Source: Desulfatibacillum alkenivorans DSM 16219 (GTDB lineage: Bacteria > Desulfobacterota > Desulfobacteria > Desulfobacterales > Desulfatibacillaceae). From it: 64,000 bases of DNA. The stretch covers positions 53,676-117,675 of the forward strand of contig NZ_FQZU01000018.1 of NCBI RefSeq assembly GCF_900142135.1, given 5' to 3'. A program made the translations under genes and the position numbers. The notes below the pieces were generated by a model. That model searched no databases. It was not told the DNA's origin and saw nothing but the letters and a program-made list of their open reading frames with translations. Below, one piece after another: positions 26,086-35,193 of this stretch (positions within the stretch are counted from its first letter, which is position 1; every line of letters starts with the position of its first letter).

Positions 26086-26562
26086 TTATTCGTAGGTTCC
26101 TGCGACCATGGCATATTGCGTGTCCGGAACCTGTAAGATGTACGCCATCTTGGTGGAAGGGGCGCTTTCTCCCGGTTTGGGCCACATATAAGTGACCCAG
26201 CCTTCCCCCTGCTCTTTGGCGGTCTTTACAAATTCGGAGTAGAACATTTTGCCGTTGGCGTCTTTGATCATAAGAAGGCTCATCCCCAGAGATGTCTGGT
26301 TGAAAGGATGGGCGATGTTGGATACGCTGGCCAAATCCACGCAAAAAACATAAGAGTCCTTCCAAACAAAAGGCCCCTTAGGGTTATTGATTTGCTTGAC
26401 GGCTTCGTCCATGCCTTTGTCTTGAAACAGGGCTGCTGCTTCCTTGCATTTTTGAACGCATTCTTCCTTTGTCGCGGACTCTGCGGCCCAAACAGAGCCC
26501 AAAAGCATTCCGCAGATGACAACCGCGGCAATCAGGGTTTGCCAAATCCTACTGTGCTTCAT
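26086..26562 (-). CDS. Secreted stand-alone single-Cache-domain protein (copy 2)
   Basis: 158 residues from the ATG at 26562, which has GGAGG 8 bases upstream; an ATG at 26577 would overlap that SD. A signal peptide ends SVWA|AES. The Cache domain shares WKDSYVFCVDL, NGKMFYSEF, GWVTYMWPKPGE and AGTYE with the copies at 10894 and 51085. There is no transmembrane or output domain. It is convergent with the HBM chemoreceptor, so it may deliver a ligand to that receptor; this is inferred from position only. Confidence 0.83.
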   Translation of the reverse strand: MKHSRIWQTLIAAVVICGMLLGSVWAAESATKEECVQKCKEAAALFQDKGMDEAVKQINNPKGPFVWKDSYVFCVDLASVSNIAHPFNQTSLGMSLLMIKDANGKMFYSEFVKTAKEQGEGWVTYMWPKPGESAPSTKMAYILQVPDTQYAMVAGTYE

Positions 26563-26882
26563 CACTACATCCTCCATAAAGAAAATAAATGAATAACCGG
26601 AATCGCCTTTGATTCCAGGAAGGGATTTTTATCCACATGTGAGCATTTGGTAAAGAAAAGAATCCTGCTTTGTAAGAGGGGGCGGAAAAATAAAAAAGCC
26701 AGTCAAGAGAATACCAATTAAATCCCTTGGAAAGACGGGCTGAATCTGGGTGAAGCCTCTTACTTTCTTGAGCGCAGTCACGGGCGTTCAGCAGATTTTG
26801 GCGTCTTTGGGAAAATAAAAAAGGGCAAAGGCCGGTTGGGCGGCCTTTGCCCTTTATACAATACAAGTTTTTTTGTCGCCTG
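26563..26882. other. Noncoding gap between Cache copy 2 and the anion transporter
   Basis: Contains the leader of the Cache gene and, at 26819-26855, the terminator of the transporter gene. The rest is AT-rich with nothing recognisable. Confidence 0.6.
26819..26855 (-). terminator. Terminator of the SLC13 transporter gene
   Basis: AAAGGGCAAAGGCCG (26820-26834) pairs with CGGCCTTTGCCCTTT (26841-26855). On the minus strand a T run follows the stem, directly downstream of the transporter stop at 26883. Confidence 0.88.
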
Positions 26883-28358
26883 CTATCCGGCCGGGGTCAC
26901 GTAAATGGGCATGCCCATCAAAGGCCAAATAACGCCCACGGCAATGGCCACCACCACCATCAGCATTGCGCTGGCCGGGATGCCGTACATGAAGAACTCC
27001 CCGGTGGTGAATTGCTTGGAGTCGTAGGCGATGGCGTTGGGAGCGGCGCCCACAAGCAGCAGGAAGGGCATGCCGGCAGTCACCAGCGAGGCGAACAGGA
27101 TGCCTTCCGGGGCAGCGCCCAGGTAGGGAGCAATAACCAGGGCCACGGGCAGAGAGATAGCGATGGCCGCCACGTTCATGATGAAGTTGGTCATCATCAT
27201 GACAAAAAAGGCGATGCTCATGATGAACACAAAGGGGCTGGCTTTTTCGAACATGACCAGCCAGTTGACGGCCAGCCATTCCGCGGCGCCCGTATCCCAC
27301 AGGCAGAAGCCGATGCTCATGGCGCCGGCGAAAAGCAGGATGATGTTCCAGGGAATCTCCTCCAGATCGTCGATATCCAGGATGTTCAGGATAAAGAACA
27401 AGATGGTGGAGCACAAGATGACGGCTGTTTTATGCAGTTTGGGGAATCCGTCAATGAGAGACCCCAGGGACATAATCAAAATAACCGAGCCTACGATAAC
27501 CGCCGCAAGGATTTCGTTTTTGGTGATGGGGCCGTTGTTGGCGTCCAGGTCTTTGGCTTTTTGGCGCAGGCCGGGGATCGTTGTTTTTTCAGGCTTCAAG
27601 AAGACCATGAAAAATCCCCACAGCAAAAACACCATCAACCAACCGATGGGGAACATGAACTTGGTCAGTTCAAAAAAGCCCACGGTTTTGCCGACCACGT
27701 CGTTGTAAAAGCCGATGGCCACGGCGCCGCGCGCAGCGCCCAGCAGGGTCACGATGCTGCCTGCGCCGGCCACGTAAGCCATGCCCATAAACAAGCCTTT
27801 GCCGAACTTGGTCTGCTTGTCGCCTTCTCCGTACAAGGCGTAGATGGTCAGCAGCAGGGGGTAAATGGTGGCGGCCACCGCCGTATGGGCCATGATGTGC
27901 GCCAGGGCAGCTGTGACGATGAAGCAGCCGAGGTAGATCATGCTGGTTTTTTCGCCCACCACAATGAGCATTTTATAAGCCAGCCTTTTGGTAAGGCCCG
28001 TCTTGGTGAAAACCATTCCAATGACGATGGAGCCAAAGATAAACAGAACCGAGGGGTCCATGAAATCCTTGAACGCCACTTTGGCGGGGCGAATCAGGAA
28101 CAACGCCTGCAATGCGCCGATTGTCAGGCTGGTGACGCCGATGGGCACCACTTCAAAAACCCACCAGGTGCCCGCCAGCAAGAACACCGCCAACGCCCCC
28201 TTGGCCTCCTTGCTCAACGGAAAGTGGACCCCGTTAGGGTCCACCGCATCAGGCAGCGGCGGGCAATAATACACGATGACAAAGAGAGCTACGCCCAGCA
28301 TCAAAAAACAAAATCGCTTCCAATCAAACGGCTCTTTCGCTTCAATATTGCTATCCAT
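26883..28358 (-). CDS. SLC13/DASS-family sodium:anion symporter
   Basis: About 491 residues from ATG 28358, with GAGGAA 11 bases upstream; the longer open frame to 28637 has an unlikely charged N-terminus. Around a dozen hydrophobic helices are spread along the chain. The family pattern is visible in MMTNFIMNVAAIAISLPVAL and GAGSIVTLLGAARGAVA. Members move sulfate, dicarboxylates or citrate with sodium. In a sulfate reducer both sulfate and succinate/fumarate are plausible cargo, and the sequence does not decide. It stands alone with its own terminator. Confidence 0.88.
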   Translation of the reverse strand: MDSNIEAKEPFDWKRFCFLMLGVALFVIVYYCPPLPDAVDPNGVHFPLSKEAKGALAVFLLAGTWWVFEVVPIGVTSLTIGALQALFLIRPAKVAFKDFMDPSVLFIFGSIVIGMVFTKTGLTKRLAYKMLIVVGEKTSMIYLGCFIVTAALAHIMAHTAVAATIYPLLLTIYALYGEGDKQTKFGKGLFMGMAYVAGAGSIVTLLGAARGAVAIGFYNDVVGKTVGFFELTKFMFPIGWLMVFLLWGFFMVFLKPEKTTIPGLRQKAKDLDANNGPITKNEILAAVIVGSVILIMSLGSLIDGFPKLHKTAVILCSTILFFILNILDIDDLEEIPWNIILLFAGAMSIGFCLWDTGAAEWLAVNWLVMFEKASPFVFIMSIAFFVMMMTNFIMNVAAIAISLPVALVIAPYLGAAPEGILFASLVTAGMPFLLLVGAAPNAIAYDSKQFTTGEFFMYGIPASAMLMVVVAIAVGVIWPLMGMPIYVTPAG

Positions 28359-28745
28359 ATCTTTTTTATTCCTCACTCCAAACCGGCCGGCCAAGTCGGT
28401 CGTCGTCCCCTTTGACGCCTGATTCCTCTCACCCCTTGCCGGACTTTTTAAGTGGTCATCCGGGGTGAACCCGGGTTTGCAATCCCAAGTGTGTTTATCA
28501 AAGTATTTATTGCCGTCCAAGTGTTTTTTTTCACTTGTTCGTTGCAAAAAGATTTTAATACGCAAAAAAAATCGCCAAAACAAGAGGTTACACTTTACGA
28601 AGAAAAAGGAAAAATCGACAAGATTGTTTAAAAACAAATCAGAGGCGGCGTTTTTTCAGGGCGAGGGGACCCTTTTGGAGCGGTTTGAGAACGCGCCGCT
28701 CAGGATCGGCGGATTTTTTTCCGGACTGGAGCGCCGGGGGAGAAG
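28359..28745. other. Noncoding gap between nitroreductase and transporter
   Basis: Includes the transporter promoter region (AT-rich at 28500-28640) and a GC-rich stretch after the nitroreductase stop. No terminator or small gene could be supported. Confidence 0.5.
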
Positions 28746-29594
28746 TTATTCCTTGATCTTCCAGGTTGCGACATACTCCGTGCGCTCGGGTATGCGGGAG
28801 AGCCCTGGATCGGATTCCGTCCAGCAGCCTTCCAGCCCTTTTTCTTTGGCGCTCAGCTCGAAGTGACACATGGCGATGCCCATGTCGATCCTTTGGAGGT
28901 CGGATTTGAAAATATTTTTGTAGGCCTTGTTTCTGGTGAGGAACAGGTGGAAGCAGGAGCCGCTGTATATGATTCTCCAGGGCTGCCGATTGGAGGCGGA
29001 AGGCGCCAGCCGCACCATTTCCAAGGGAGTAGAATATTCGCCGGCGGCATTTTTCGATAGAGTATTGGAAAAATCGTTGAGAAAAAACAATTCGTGCCAT
29101 GGTTTGCGTTTCATGGAGCCTGCGCCTGCAGCGAACATGGCGTCCACCAAGGTCTTTCTGGGGGCCCGGATGCCTACAGGGCAAATGCAAGGCAGGGCTT
29201 CGTCTTTTTGCAGCCCGATTTTTTCCGCAAAAATGGTGTGCTTCAAGGTGCCGCCCATCCAGCAGGAGCCTAAATCCAGGGCGGTGGCGAACAGGATGGC
29301 CTTTTCGAACAGGTAGCCGTAATCTTCCAGGTATTTGGGACCGGGTTTGACAGCGCCTACGATGAAGTCTCGGGCGCCTTTGATGACGCCGTAGGTTCCC
29401 GGAACCCGTTTGGCGCCGTCCACGCCGGCATCCACCAATTCGAATCGGGTTTGGGAGTTAAAAGGAGGAATCCCCGGGTTTGCCAGGAACTCCTCCATTT
29501 TTTGCTTGGCATCCACTGGCAGGGAGGCGCCGGAAAAGCTCCTCCAGGAACACCGTTTTTTAATCAGGTCGATAAACGGGACATTCATGTTCAT
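28746..29594 (-). CDS. Nitroreductase-family protein
   Basis: 282 residues with the flavin-binding nitroreductase pattern: an N-terminal KKRCSWRSFSG, APSASNRQPWRI at about 195-206 and a DMGIAMCHFELSAKEKGLEG helix. It looks like the putative TM-nitroreductase subgroup, in which an N-terminal segment is added. These FMN enzymes reduce nitro, quinone or flavin substrates with NAD(P)H. The start is ATG 29594 or the in-frame ATG at 29588; no strong SD is seen. It lies 51 bases downstream of the TauE-like gene on the same strand and may share its message. Confidence 0.82.
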   Translation of the reverse strand: MNMNVPFIDLIKKRCSWRSFSGASLPVDAKQKMEEFLANPGIPPFNSQTRFELVDAGVDGAKRVPGTYGVIKGARDFIVGAVKPGPKYLEDYGYLFEKAILFATALDLGSCWMGGTLKHTIFAEKIGLQKDEALPCICPVGIRAPRKTLVDAMFAAGAGSMKRKPWHELFFLNDFSNTLSKNAAGEYSTPLEMVRLAPSASNRQPWRIIYSGSCFHLFLTRNKAYKNIFKSDLQRIDMGIAMCHFELSAKEKGLEGCWTESDPGLSRIPERTEYVATWKIKE

Positions 29595-29645
29595 AATCCA
29601 AGGCCTTTGTTTGAGTTGATGCCGCGAAAAACGGTTTTCGCCAGG

Positions 29646-30011
29646 CTATTTTTGGAAAAACAGATACGCTGCCAGTCCCACCAGAATTCCTGCGAATATT
29701 TTCTTGAAGCTGGCCGTGGACACGCCTTCCAGCAAGCGTGGGCCTATTTGCGCTCCGATGATTCCGCCGATGCCGAGCATAATTCCAGCCACATAATCTA
29801 CGTTGGACAACTTGTTATGGGCGATGATCGCCGAAAACGAAATAACCAGGATGGCCATAAAGGATGTCCCTACGGCTTGTTGAGCCTCGTATTTCATGAA
29901 CAATAGAAGGGGGACGATTAAAAAGCCGCCGCCGAGCCCTGAAAAACTGGCGCCCACGCCTACTAGCACCCCAAAAGCGGCCAACATTGCATACAAGCCA
30001 TAACCCGCCAT
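29646..30011 (-). CDS. Half-size TauE/SafE (TSUP) permease
   Basis: 121 residues from ATG 30011, which follows a perfect GGAGGT. The first module of a TauE/SafE protein is seen: VGVGASFSGLGGGFLIVPLL, AVGTSFMAILVISFSA and GIIGAQIGPRLL. Full-length members have two such four-helix modules (about 250 residues). The second is absent, so the protein must pair with itself or be a remnant. The family exports sulfite, sulfonates or other small anions. The stop is clean and no second half lies in either flank. Confidence 0.8.
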   Translation of the reverse strand: MAGYGLYAMLAAFGVLVGVGASFSGLGGGFLIVPLLLFMKYEAQQAVGTSFMAILVISFSAIIAHNKLSNVDYVAGIMLGIGGIIGAQIGPRLLEGVSTASFKKIFAGILVGLAAYLFFQK

Positions 30012-30192
30012 ATAAGCACCTCCGTAAGAGAAACACCCTCTCCAATCGCCTCCGAAAATGCCATACCACACCTTGCGGAGCCTGACCAGTTTCATTCATG
30101 CAATTGACAACCAAAATCGCACGGGGTAGTCTGTGAGAAGAATCATGCAAAATTGATCAATATCCTATTTCATTCTCAGGGAGATATATAAC

Positions 30193-31221
30193 ATGCAGTT
30201 AGGAATCATAGGCCTGGAGCGGTGCGGAAAGACCACCTTGTTCGAGGCCCTGACCCAAAGCGAATCCGACCCGGCCCGCAAGGGAGAGGTCCGTATTGGA
30301 ACCATCAACGTGCCGGACGACCGGGTTGACATCCTCAGCAAGATGTACAACCCGCGCAAGACCATATACGCCCAAATACAATACGTGCTGCCAGGCGCCA
30401 GGGACGCCCAGGCCAAAAGCGCCGACGCCATCTGGAACCCGGTGCGCACCTGCGACGCCCTCATCCATGTGGTTCGCAATTTCGAGGACATGGGCGGAGA
30501 AGCGCCCGACCCTGCCAAGGATTTCAGCAAGCTGGATCAGGAGTTGGTTTTCGCCGATTTGATCGTGGTGGAAAAACGCCTGGAACGCCTGGAGCTAGAC
30601 GCCAAACGGGGCAAAAAAGTGGACCCCGAGGAGTTGGACCAGCTCAAGGCCTGCCACGAGCTTTTGGAAAACGACAAACCCATCCGGACAAATCCGGATT
30701 TGGCGGCCGCGCCCAAGCTGCGCGGATTCACCTTTGTCTCGGCAAAACCTACCCTTATCGTGTTCAATAATGACGAAGGAGATGAGGCCATGCCCGAGGT
30801 TCCCGGCCTGGGCGAACACGAGTCCTGCATGGTGGTTCGCGGCAAACTGGAGGCGGAACTGGCCATGATGGATCCCGAGGAGGCCGAGGTCTTTTTGGAG
30901 GAGTACGGCGTCACCTCCACGGCCAGGGATCGGATGATCCGCAGGTCCTATGAGCTATTGGGCAAGATGTCCTTTTTTACGGTGGGCGAAGACGAAGTCC
31001 GGGCGTGGACCATTTCCCGCGAAACTCAGGCCGTGGACGCAGCGGACGTTATTCATTCCGACATCAAACGGGGTTTTATCCGCGCGGAAACAATGGCATA
31101 TCAGGATCTTATAGATACAGGTTCCTACGCGGAAGCCAAAAAAGCCGCCAAGGTCCGCCTGGAAGGCAAGACGTATATCGTGGCGGACGGGGACATCATA
31201 AATTTCCGTTTCAACGTATAG
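30193..31221 (+). CDS. Divergent YchF/Obg-like GTPase with TGS-type C-terminus
   Basis: 342 residues. The P-loop GLERCGKTTLF is at 7-17 (YchF has GLPNVGKSTLF). In place of the DxAG G3 box stands YVLPGARDAQ, and the NxxE-type base-recognition motif appears as FNNDE. The C-terminal 80 residues (MSFFTVGEDEVRAW, GFIRAETMAYQDL, YIVADGDIINFRFNV) match the DUF933/TGS end of YchF. Universal YchF is an ATPase bound to ribosomes. This copy is a divergent paralogue and probably binds nucleotide but may not hydrolyse it normally. It starts at ATG with CAGGGAG upstream. Confidence 0.82.
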   Translation: MQLGIIGLERCGKTTLFEALTQSESDPARKGEVRIGTINVPDDRVDILSKMYNPRKTIYAQIQYVLPGARDAQAKSADAIWNPVRTCDALIHVVRNFEDMGGEAPDPAKDFSKLDQELVFADLIVVEKRLERLELDAKRGKKVDPEELDQLKACHELLENDKPIRTNPDLAAAPKLRGFTFVSAKPTLIVFNNDEGDEAMPEVPGLGEHESCMVVRGKLEAELAMMDPEEAEVFLEEYGVTSTARDRMIRRSYELLGKMSFFTVGEDEVRAWTISRETQAVDAADVIHSDIKRGFIRAETMAYQDLIDTGSYAEAKKAAKVRLEGKTYIVADGDIINFRFNV

Positions 31222-31347
31222 GCGCCTATATAAATAGGTATAAATTTTTTTTCGGGGCGATTTTTTGTTCCAACAGGGTTGAAAAAGCCGCGGATTCGGC
31301 GCCGGGAATCAGCCTGGATTCACGCCGATCCGGCAGGGGGGAACTCG

Positions 31348-32820
31348 TTGGCGCGCGTATTGATGATCAAACCCAAGCATCCCCACTTCAAGGGATTGAA
31401 CAAGACCGCAACGCCGCCCCTTGGCCTCATGTCCCTGGCCGCCTTCGCCAGGGAAAGGAGGCCGGGCAAAGACGTCTTTGTTATCGCCGACGAAAGGGTC
31501 GCCCCTCGCACCATGGACGATTGGGCCGATCTGGTGCGCGAATTCAACCCGGACCTTATCGCCGTCAGCGCCGTAACCGTGGAAAGGCGCCGCCTGGAAA
31601 GAATCGCGGCCCGGTTTAAAGCGGACTTTCCTGAAACTCCCATCATCGTGGGCGGCCCCCTGGCCAGCGCTTCCGGCGCCAGGGTTTTGGAGTCGGGAAA
31701 TATCGACTACATCCTTCAGGGAGAAGGCGAGGTTGGCTTTACGGATTTTTTGGACGCCCTGGAAAATGGGGACAGGTTTCCGGAGCGGCCCATCAGCGGT
31801 TTGGCGTTTATAAATAAAGATCAAACCCTGGTGGAAAATCCCATGAATCTCCATGTCCCGGACATGGAGGAAATTCCCATCCCGGCCTGGAACCTGATCG
31901 ACCTCGCCGACTATCAAAGCCTGAGCCACTTCACGCCCATCGACTCCTCCACCCGCTACGCCGTATTGTTCACCTCCAGGGGGTGCCCCTACGGATGCAT
32001 CTACTGCCATAGAATTTTCTCCAAAAAATTCAGGCCGATGAAAGCCTCTCGCGTCGTGGATGAAATGGAATTCCTGGTGAAAACATACCAGGTGGAGTCC
32101 TTTGAGATTATAGACGACATATTCAACCTGGATTACGGCAGGGCCATGGAGTTTTGCCGCGAAATCAAAAGGCGCGGCCTCAAGGTGAGGATTTCCTTTC
32201 CCAACGGGGTGCGGGGGGATCTTCTGGACCGGGATCTCCTTCAAGAGTTGGCTTCCGTGGGCGTGTATGAAATGGCTTTCGCCGTGGAGACTGCCAGCCC
32301 GCGAGTTCAAAAGCTCATCCGAAAAAACGTCAAGCTGGACAAGATCAGGGAGAACATAGCCATTGCAGCGGAAGCGGGGATTTTCGCCTGGGGGTTTTTT
32401 ATGCTGGGCTTTCCCACGGAAACGCGCAAAGAGTTAATGCAGACCATAAAGTTTGCGTGCGCCTCCAAACTTCACGGCGCCTATTTTTTCACTGTGGTGC
32501 CCTTTGAAGGCACCGATCTGGCCGCCATGGCCGCCGCCGAACACGGTTTGCAGCCCAAAGACCTTTGGGGGGATTATCACCACGTCAACAAGTCCATCGC
32601 AGGAGTGGGCGCCCGGGAGCTTTCCCTGTTTCAGGCCCTGGCCTTTTCCCTGTTCTTTTTCGACCCGCGGAGGGCCTACCGGATCCTGCGCGACTATCCC
32701 CTGGACCGCATGCAGGCGGTGCGCAAGTTTTTGGCCCTCAGCCATTTTCTTTTTATTGAAAAGCCTCTTGGATTAATTAAGGATTCCTTCCGCAGCCCGG
32801 CCCGCTCCGCCCGGGACTGA
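31348..32820 (+). CDS. B12-binding radical SAM protein
   Basis: About 490 residues from TTG 31348, which follows AGGGGGGA; the open frame extends back to 31279 without a good SD. A cobalamin-binding-type N-terminal domain (PPLGLMSLAAFAR, DLIAVSAVTVERR, IIVGGPLASA) precedes a radical SAM domain with CPYGCIYCH (CxxxCxxC) and GFPTETRKE. Such enzymes methylate or rearrange carbon skeletons in lipids, cofactors or natural products. The exact subfamily cannot be told; no substrate-carrier genes are nearby. It is 126 bases after the YchF-like gene on the same strand. Confidence 0.87.
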   Translation: MARVLMIKPKHPHFKGLNKTATPPLGLMSLAAFARERRPGKDVFVIADERVAPRTMDDWADLVREFNPDLIAVSAVTVERRRLERIAARFKADFPETPIIVGGPLASASGARVLESGNIDYILQGEGEVGFTDFLDALENGDRFPERPISGLAFINKDQTLVENPMNLHVPDMEEIPIPAWNLIDLADYQSLSHFTPIDSSTRYAVLFTSRGCPYGCIYCHRIFSKKFRPMKASRVVDEMEFLVKTYQVESFEIIDDIFNLDYGRAMEFCREIKRRGLKVRISFPNGVRGDLLDRDLLQELASVGVYEMAFAVETASPRVQKLIRKNVKLDKIRENIAIAAEAGIFAWGFFMLGFPTETRKELMQTIKFACASKLHGAYFFTVVPFEGTDLAAMAAAEHGLQPKDLWGDYHHVNKSIAGVGARELSLFQALAFSLFFFDPRRAYRILRDYPLDRMQAVRKFLALSHFLFIEKPLGLIKDSFRSPARSARD

Positions 32821-32859
32821 CGGACAGGGTAGGCGTTGTTTTCTTTTTTGGATGGGTGG

Positions 32860-33065
32860 AGCTATCTAAACCCAACAAACAACATTTGTCGGGTTTGAAG
32901 TCCACCCGCGTTTTCGGCTATGAGAAGCGCAAAGCCGGACTTCGTAACCCGACCTACAACTTTTCTAAACGCGACGTAGGTTGGGTAGAGCTTGCGAAAC
33001 CCAACAATATCTTTCTATTATATCAGCCTGTTGTCAATGGGTGTCATTCCCGCAAGTCGGAGCCC
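32860..33065. repeat. Interspersed repeat with GTTGGGTAGAGC / AAACCCAAC arms
   Basis: The segment 32976-33006 reads GTAGGTTGGGTAGAGCTTGC then GAAACCCAACA, an inverted repeat; related pieces (AAACCCAACAAA at 32869 and TCATTCCCGCAAGTCGG at 33043) surround it. Similar units recur at 63184-63404. It lies between the radical SAM gene and the convergent kinase gene and has no coding potential. Confidence 0.65.
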
Positions 33066-33080
33066 GCCGTTATTATAATC

Positions 33081-34415
33081 TTACCCGGGAATTTCAATAT
33101 CGATTATAAGGCCGCCTTTGGGGTTGGCGCTGGCGGATATGGTTCCGTAGTGGGCTTCCACGATGCGTTTGCACAAGGTGAGCCCCAGGCCGGTTCCGCC
33201 GGTTTTTCGGGACCGGCTTCTGTCGCTTCTGAAAAAGGGGTCGAAGAGCCGGGGCAGGTCCTCTTCGGGGACTCCCCGGCCGTAATCCATGACCTGGATA
33301 TTCAGGCGGCTTTCCTTTTTTTTCGCAATCAGGATCGGTTTGGCGTTCGGCGGGCTGTACTTGACGGCGTTATCCAGCAGGTTGTCGCAAACCCGGTTGA
33401 ACAAATCCGGGTCAAGCATGATTTCCATATCCTCGACGGAGGAGTTAATTTCCAGAACCCTGTCCGTATAGCGGCGCTCAAACCGTTCCCTGGTCTTTTC
33501 GAGAAAACCGGACATGGCGACCCGGCGCAAACGCACAGGGATGGAGGCCGGGCTGCTGGAGGCTAGGTCCAGGCGGGCGCTGGCCAGAACATTTTCCAAC
33601 AGGCTTTCCAACTCAGCCAGGTCGGAGCCCATGCCTCTCAGGCGCTCCATGGTTTCCGCAGCGTCCCCGGGGGCGTCTTCACACAGCTCGATGGCAACCC
33701 TAAGCCTTGCCAGGGGGGTTCGGATTTCGTGGGAAATATTGGCCAACAGTTCTTTTTCGCTGTGAATGCGCTCTTCCAGGCGGTCCGCCATGTTGTCCAG
33801 GGTTTTGGCAAGCTCGCCCACTTCGTCCTTCCGAATCACGCCGCTCCTGGCGGATAGATCTCCGGACGCCAAAGCCCGGGCGCTATTGCTGAGGCGTTCC
33901 AGAGGCCGGGTGATGGCCCTGGCCAGCGGCCAGGACAGGATTCCCACGGTCAGCAACACGGCGCCCAAAGCCAGGAACAGTCTCCGGGGGCCTCCTCCTT
34001 TGCCGTCTATCACAAGATAAGGCGCGTCATCATCCCCCAGAGGCATGGAATACACCCATATGCCATGGGACCGGATGGAGCGCCATTTGCCAATGCAGCG
34101 ATGGTTCTTGGCCTCCAGGGCTGGGGGCGGGGCCCCGCCTGACGCGGCCAGCCTGACTCCGTCTCTTGTGTACACGGCCGCGCCGCTGTTGACGAGGGAG
34201 GCAATATGATCCAGATACTTCTGCAGTTCAACCGGCTCGTTCAATCTTGCGTGCAACTCACTCGTTACCCACTCCCTGATGCGGTGGGGGCTTCCGTGAA
34301 AACGGGCGTTGGGCTCTACAATGATAGAGGGTAAAACCGCCGCTACCGTGGCGGCAATGATGAGGAGCAGCCCGAACAAATAGATGCGCCAGAATAATTT
34401 TCCGGGAAGATTCAT
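33081..34415 (-). CDS. CpxA-like sensor histidine kinase
   Basis: 444 residues. A transmembrane helix near 12-32, a periplasmic loop of about 100 residues and a second helix near 150-170 precede a HAMP region, a DHp helix with the phosphoacceptor His in NISHEIRTPLAR, and a HATPase with NLLDNAVKYS, YGRGVPEEDLPRLF and GGTGLGL. Its first codon overlaps the response regulator stop by four bases (ATGA), so translation is coupled. The operon layout (lipoprotein, PAS protein, regulator, kinase) is like the envelope-stress Cpx system of E. coli, but the signal is inferred. Confidence 0.88.
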   Translation of the reverse strand: MNLPGKLFWRIYLFGLLLIIAATVAAVLPSIIVEPNARFHGSPHRIREWVTSELHARLNEPVELQKYLDHIASLVNSGAAVYTRDGVRLAASGGAPPPALEAKNHRCIGKWRSIRSHGIWVYSMPLGDDDAPYLVIDGKGGGPRRLFLALGAVLLTVGILSWPLARAITRPLERLSNSARALASGDLSARSGVIRKDEVGELAKTLDNMADRLEERIHSEKELLANISHEIRTPLARLRVAIELCEDAPGDAAETMERLRGMGSDLAELESLLENVLASARLDLASSSPASIPVRLRRVAMSGFLEKTRERFERRYTDRVLEINSSVEDMEIMLDPDLFNRVCDNLLDNAVKYSPPNAKPILIAKKKESRLNIQVMDYGRGVPEEDLPRLFDPFFRSDRSRSRKTGGTGLGLTLCKRIVEAHYGTISASANPKGGLIIDIEIPG

Positions 34416-35116
34416 GAATTTCCTCTGCTGAGGTATTGGTAACCTGCGCCGCGCACCGTGCGGATTCGCTTGGGATGGCGGGGATCGTCCCCGATTTTTT
34501 GCCGCAGCCGGGAAATATGCACGTCAATGGACCGGTCGAAAGCCTCCTCAGCGTTGCCCTTGGCAAGCTCCATCAAACGCTCCCGGGAGAGCACCTGCCC
34601 GGCCCGTTCCGCCAGGGCCTTTAGCAGGGCGAACTCGTAGGTGGTCAAGTCCAGAGGGGCGCCGTCCAATGAGGCGATGAGGGCGGCGGGGTTCAGCATG
34701 AGGTCGCCCACGACGACCACGGAGCTGCGGGGGCCTGCCTGGCCCCGGGCCCGGCGGACCATGGCCCTTATGCGGGCGAGCAATTCCCTGGGGGAAAAGG
34801 GTTTGGGCAGATAGTCGTCCGCGCCGATCTCCAGGCCCATGACCCGGTCGGCTTCCTCGCCCCTGGCTGTGACCATGATGATGGGCACGTCGGAATGCTC
34901 CCGGATGCGCTGACACACGGAGATTCCGTCGCGCGCCGGCAGCATGAGGTCCAGCACGATGGCGTCGAATCGATGCTGCAAGGCCTGCTGAAGCCCGGCT
35001 TCTCCGTCTCCGGAAAGGGAGACGGCCAAGCCGTTGCGCTCCAGGTATTCCCGGGTGAGCTTGGCCAGCCGCTGGTCGTCTTCGATCATCAGGATGTTGA
35101 TCAATGATTGTTCCAT
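34412..35116 (-). CDS. CpxR/OmpR-family response regulator
   Basis: 234 residues. The receiver domain has the acidic pair IEDD, the acceptor Asp in IVLDLMLPA, TARGEEADRV and the KPFSPRELLARI end; a winged-helix DNA-binding domain (TTYEFALLKAL, SIDVHISRLRQKIGDD, RTVRGAGYQY) follows. It overlaps the kinase gene by four bases. It probably regulates its own operon, including the CpxP-like gene. Start is the ATG at 35116, or the internal ATG of the residue-10 Met (LMIEDD). Confidence 0.93.
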   Translation of the reverse strand: MEQSLINILMIEDDQRLAKLTREYLERNGLAVSLSGDGEAGLQQALQHRFDAIVLDLMLPARDGISVCQRIREHSDVPIIMVTARGEEADRVMGLEIGADDYLPKPFSPRELLARIRAMVRRARGQAGPRSSVVVVGDLMLNPAALIASLDGAPLDLTTYEFALLKALAERAGQVLSRERLMELAKGNAEEAFDRSIDVHISRLRQKIGDDPRHPKRIRTVRGAGYQYLSRGNS

Positions 35117-35137
35117 GGCGAAATCATAGCGTAATCC

Positions 35138-35175
35138 GGGGCTGATGAAAACAGAATAAGAGATTCATCAGCCCC
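35138..35175. repeat. 12-base inverted repeat in the PAS-regulator spacer
   Basis: GGGGCTGATGAA (35138-35149) pairs with TTCATCAGCCCC (35164-35175) between the PAS gene stop and the regulator start. No T run follows on either strand, so it is more likely an mRNA processing or stabilising stem than an intrinsic terminator. It could make the first two genes more abundant than the regulator pair. Confidence 0.6.
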
Positions 35176-35193
35176 GTTTCATCCGGTCAACGA

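Noticed and set aside
26847..28415. 522-codon plus-strand open frame over the SLC13 transporter
   Set aside because: His/Gln-rich composition is typical of a complement frame; the transporter on the other strand has clear helices and family motifs.
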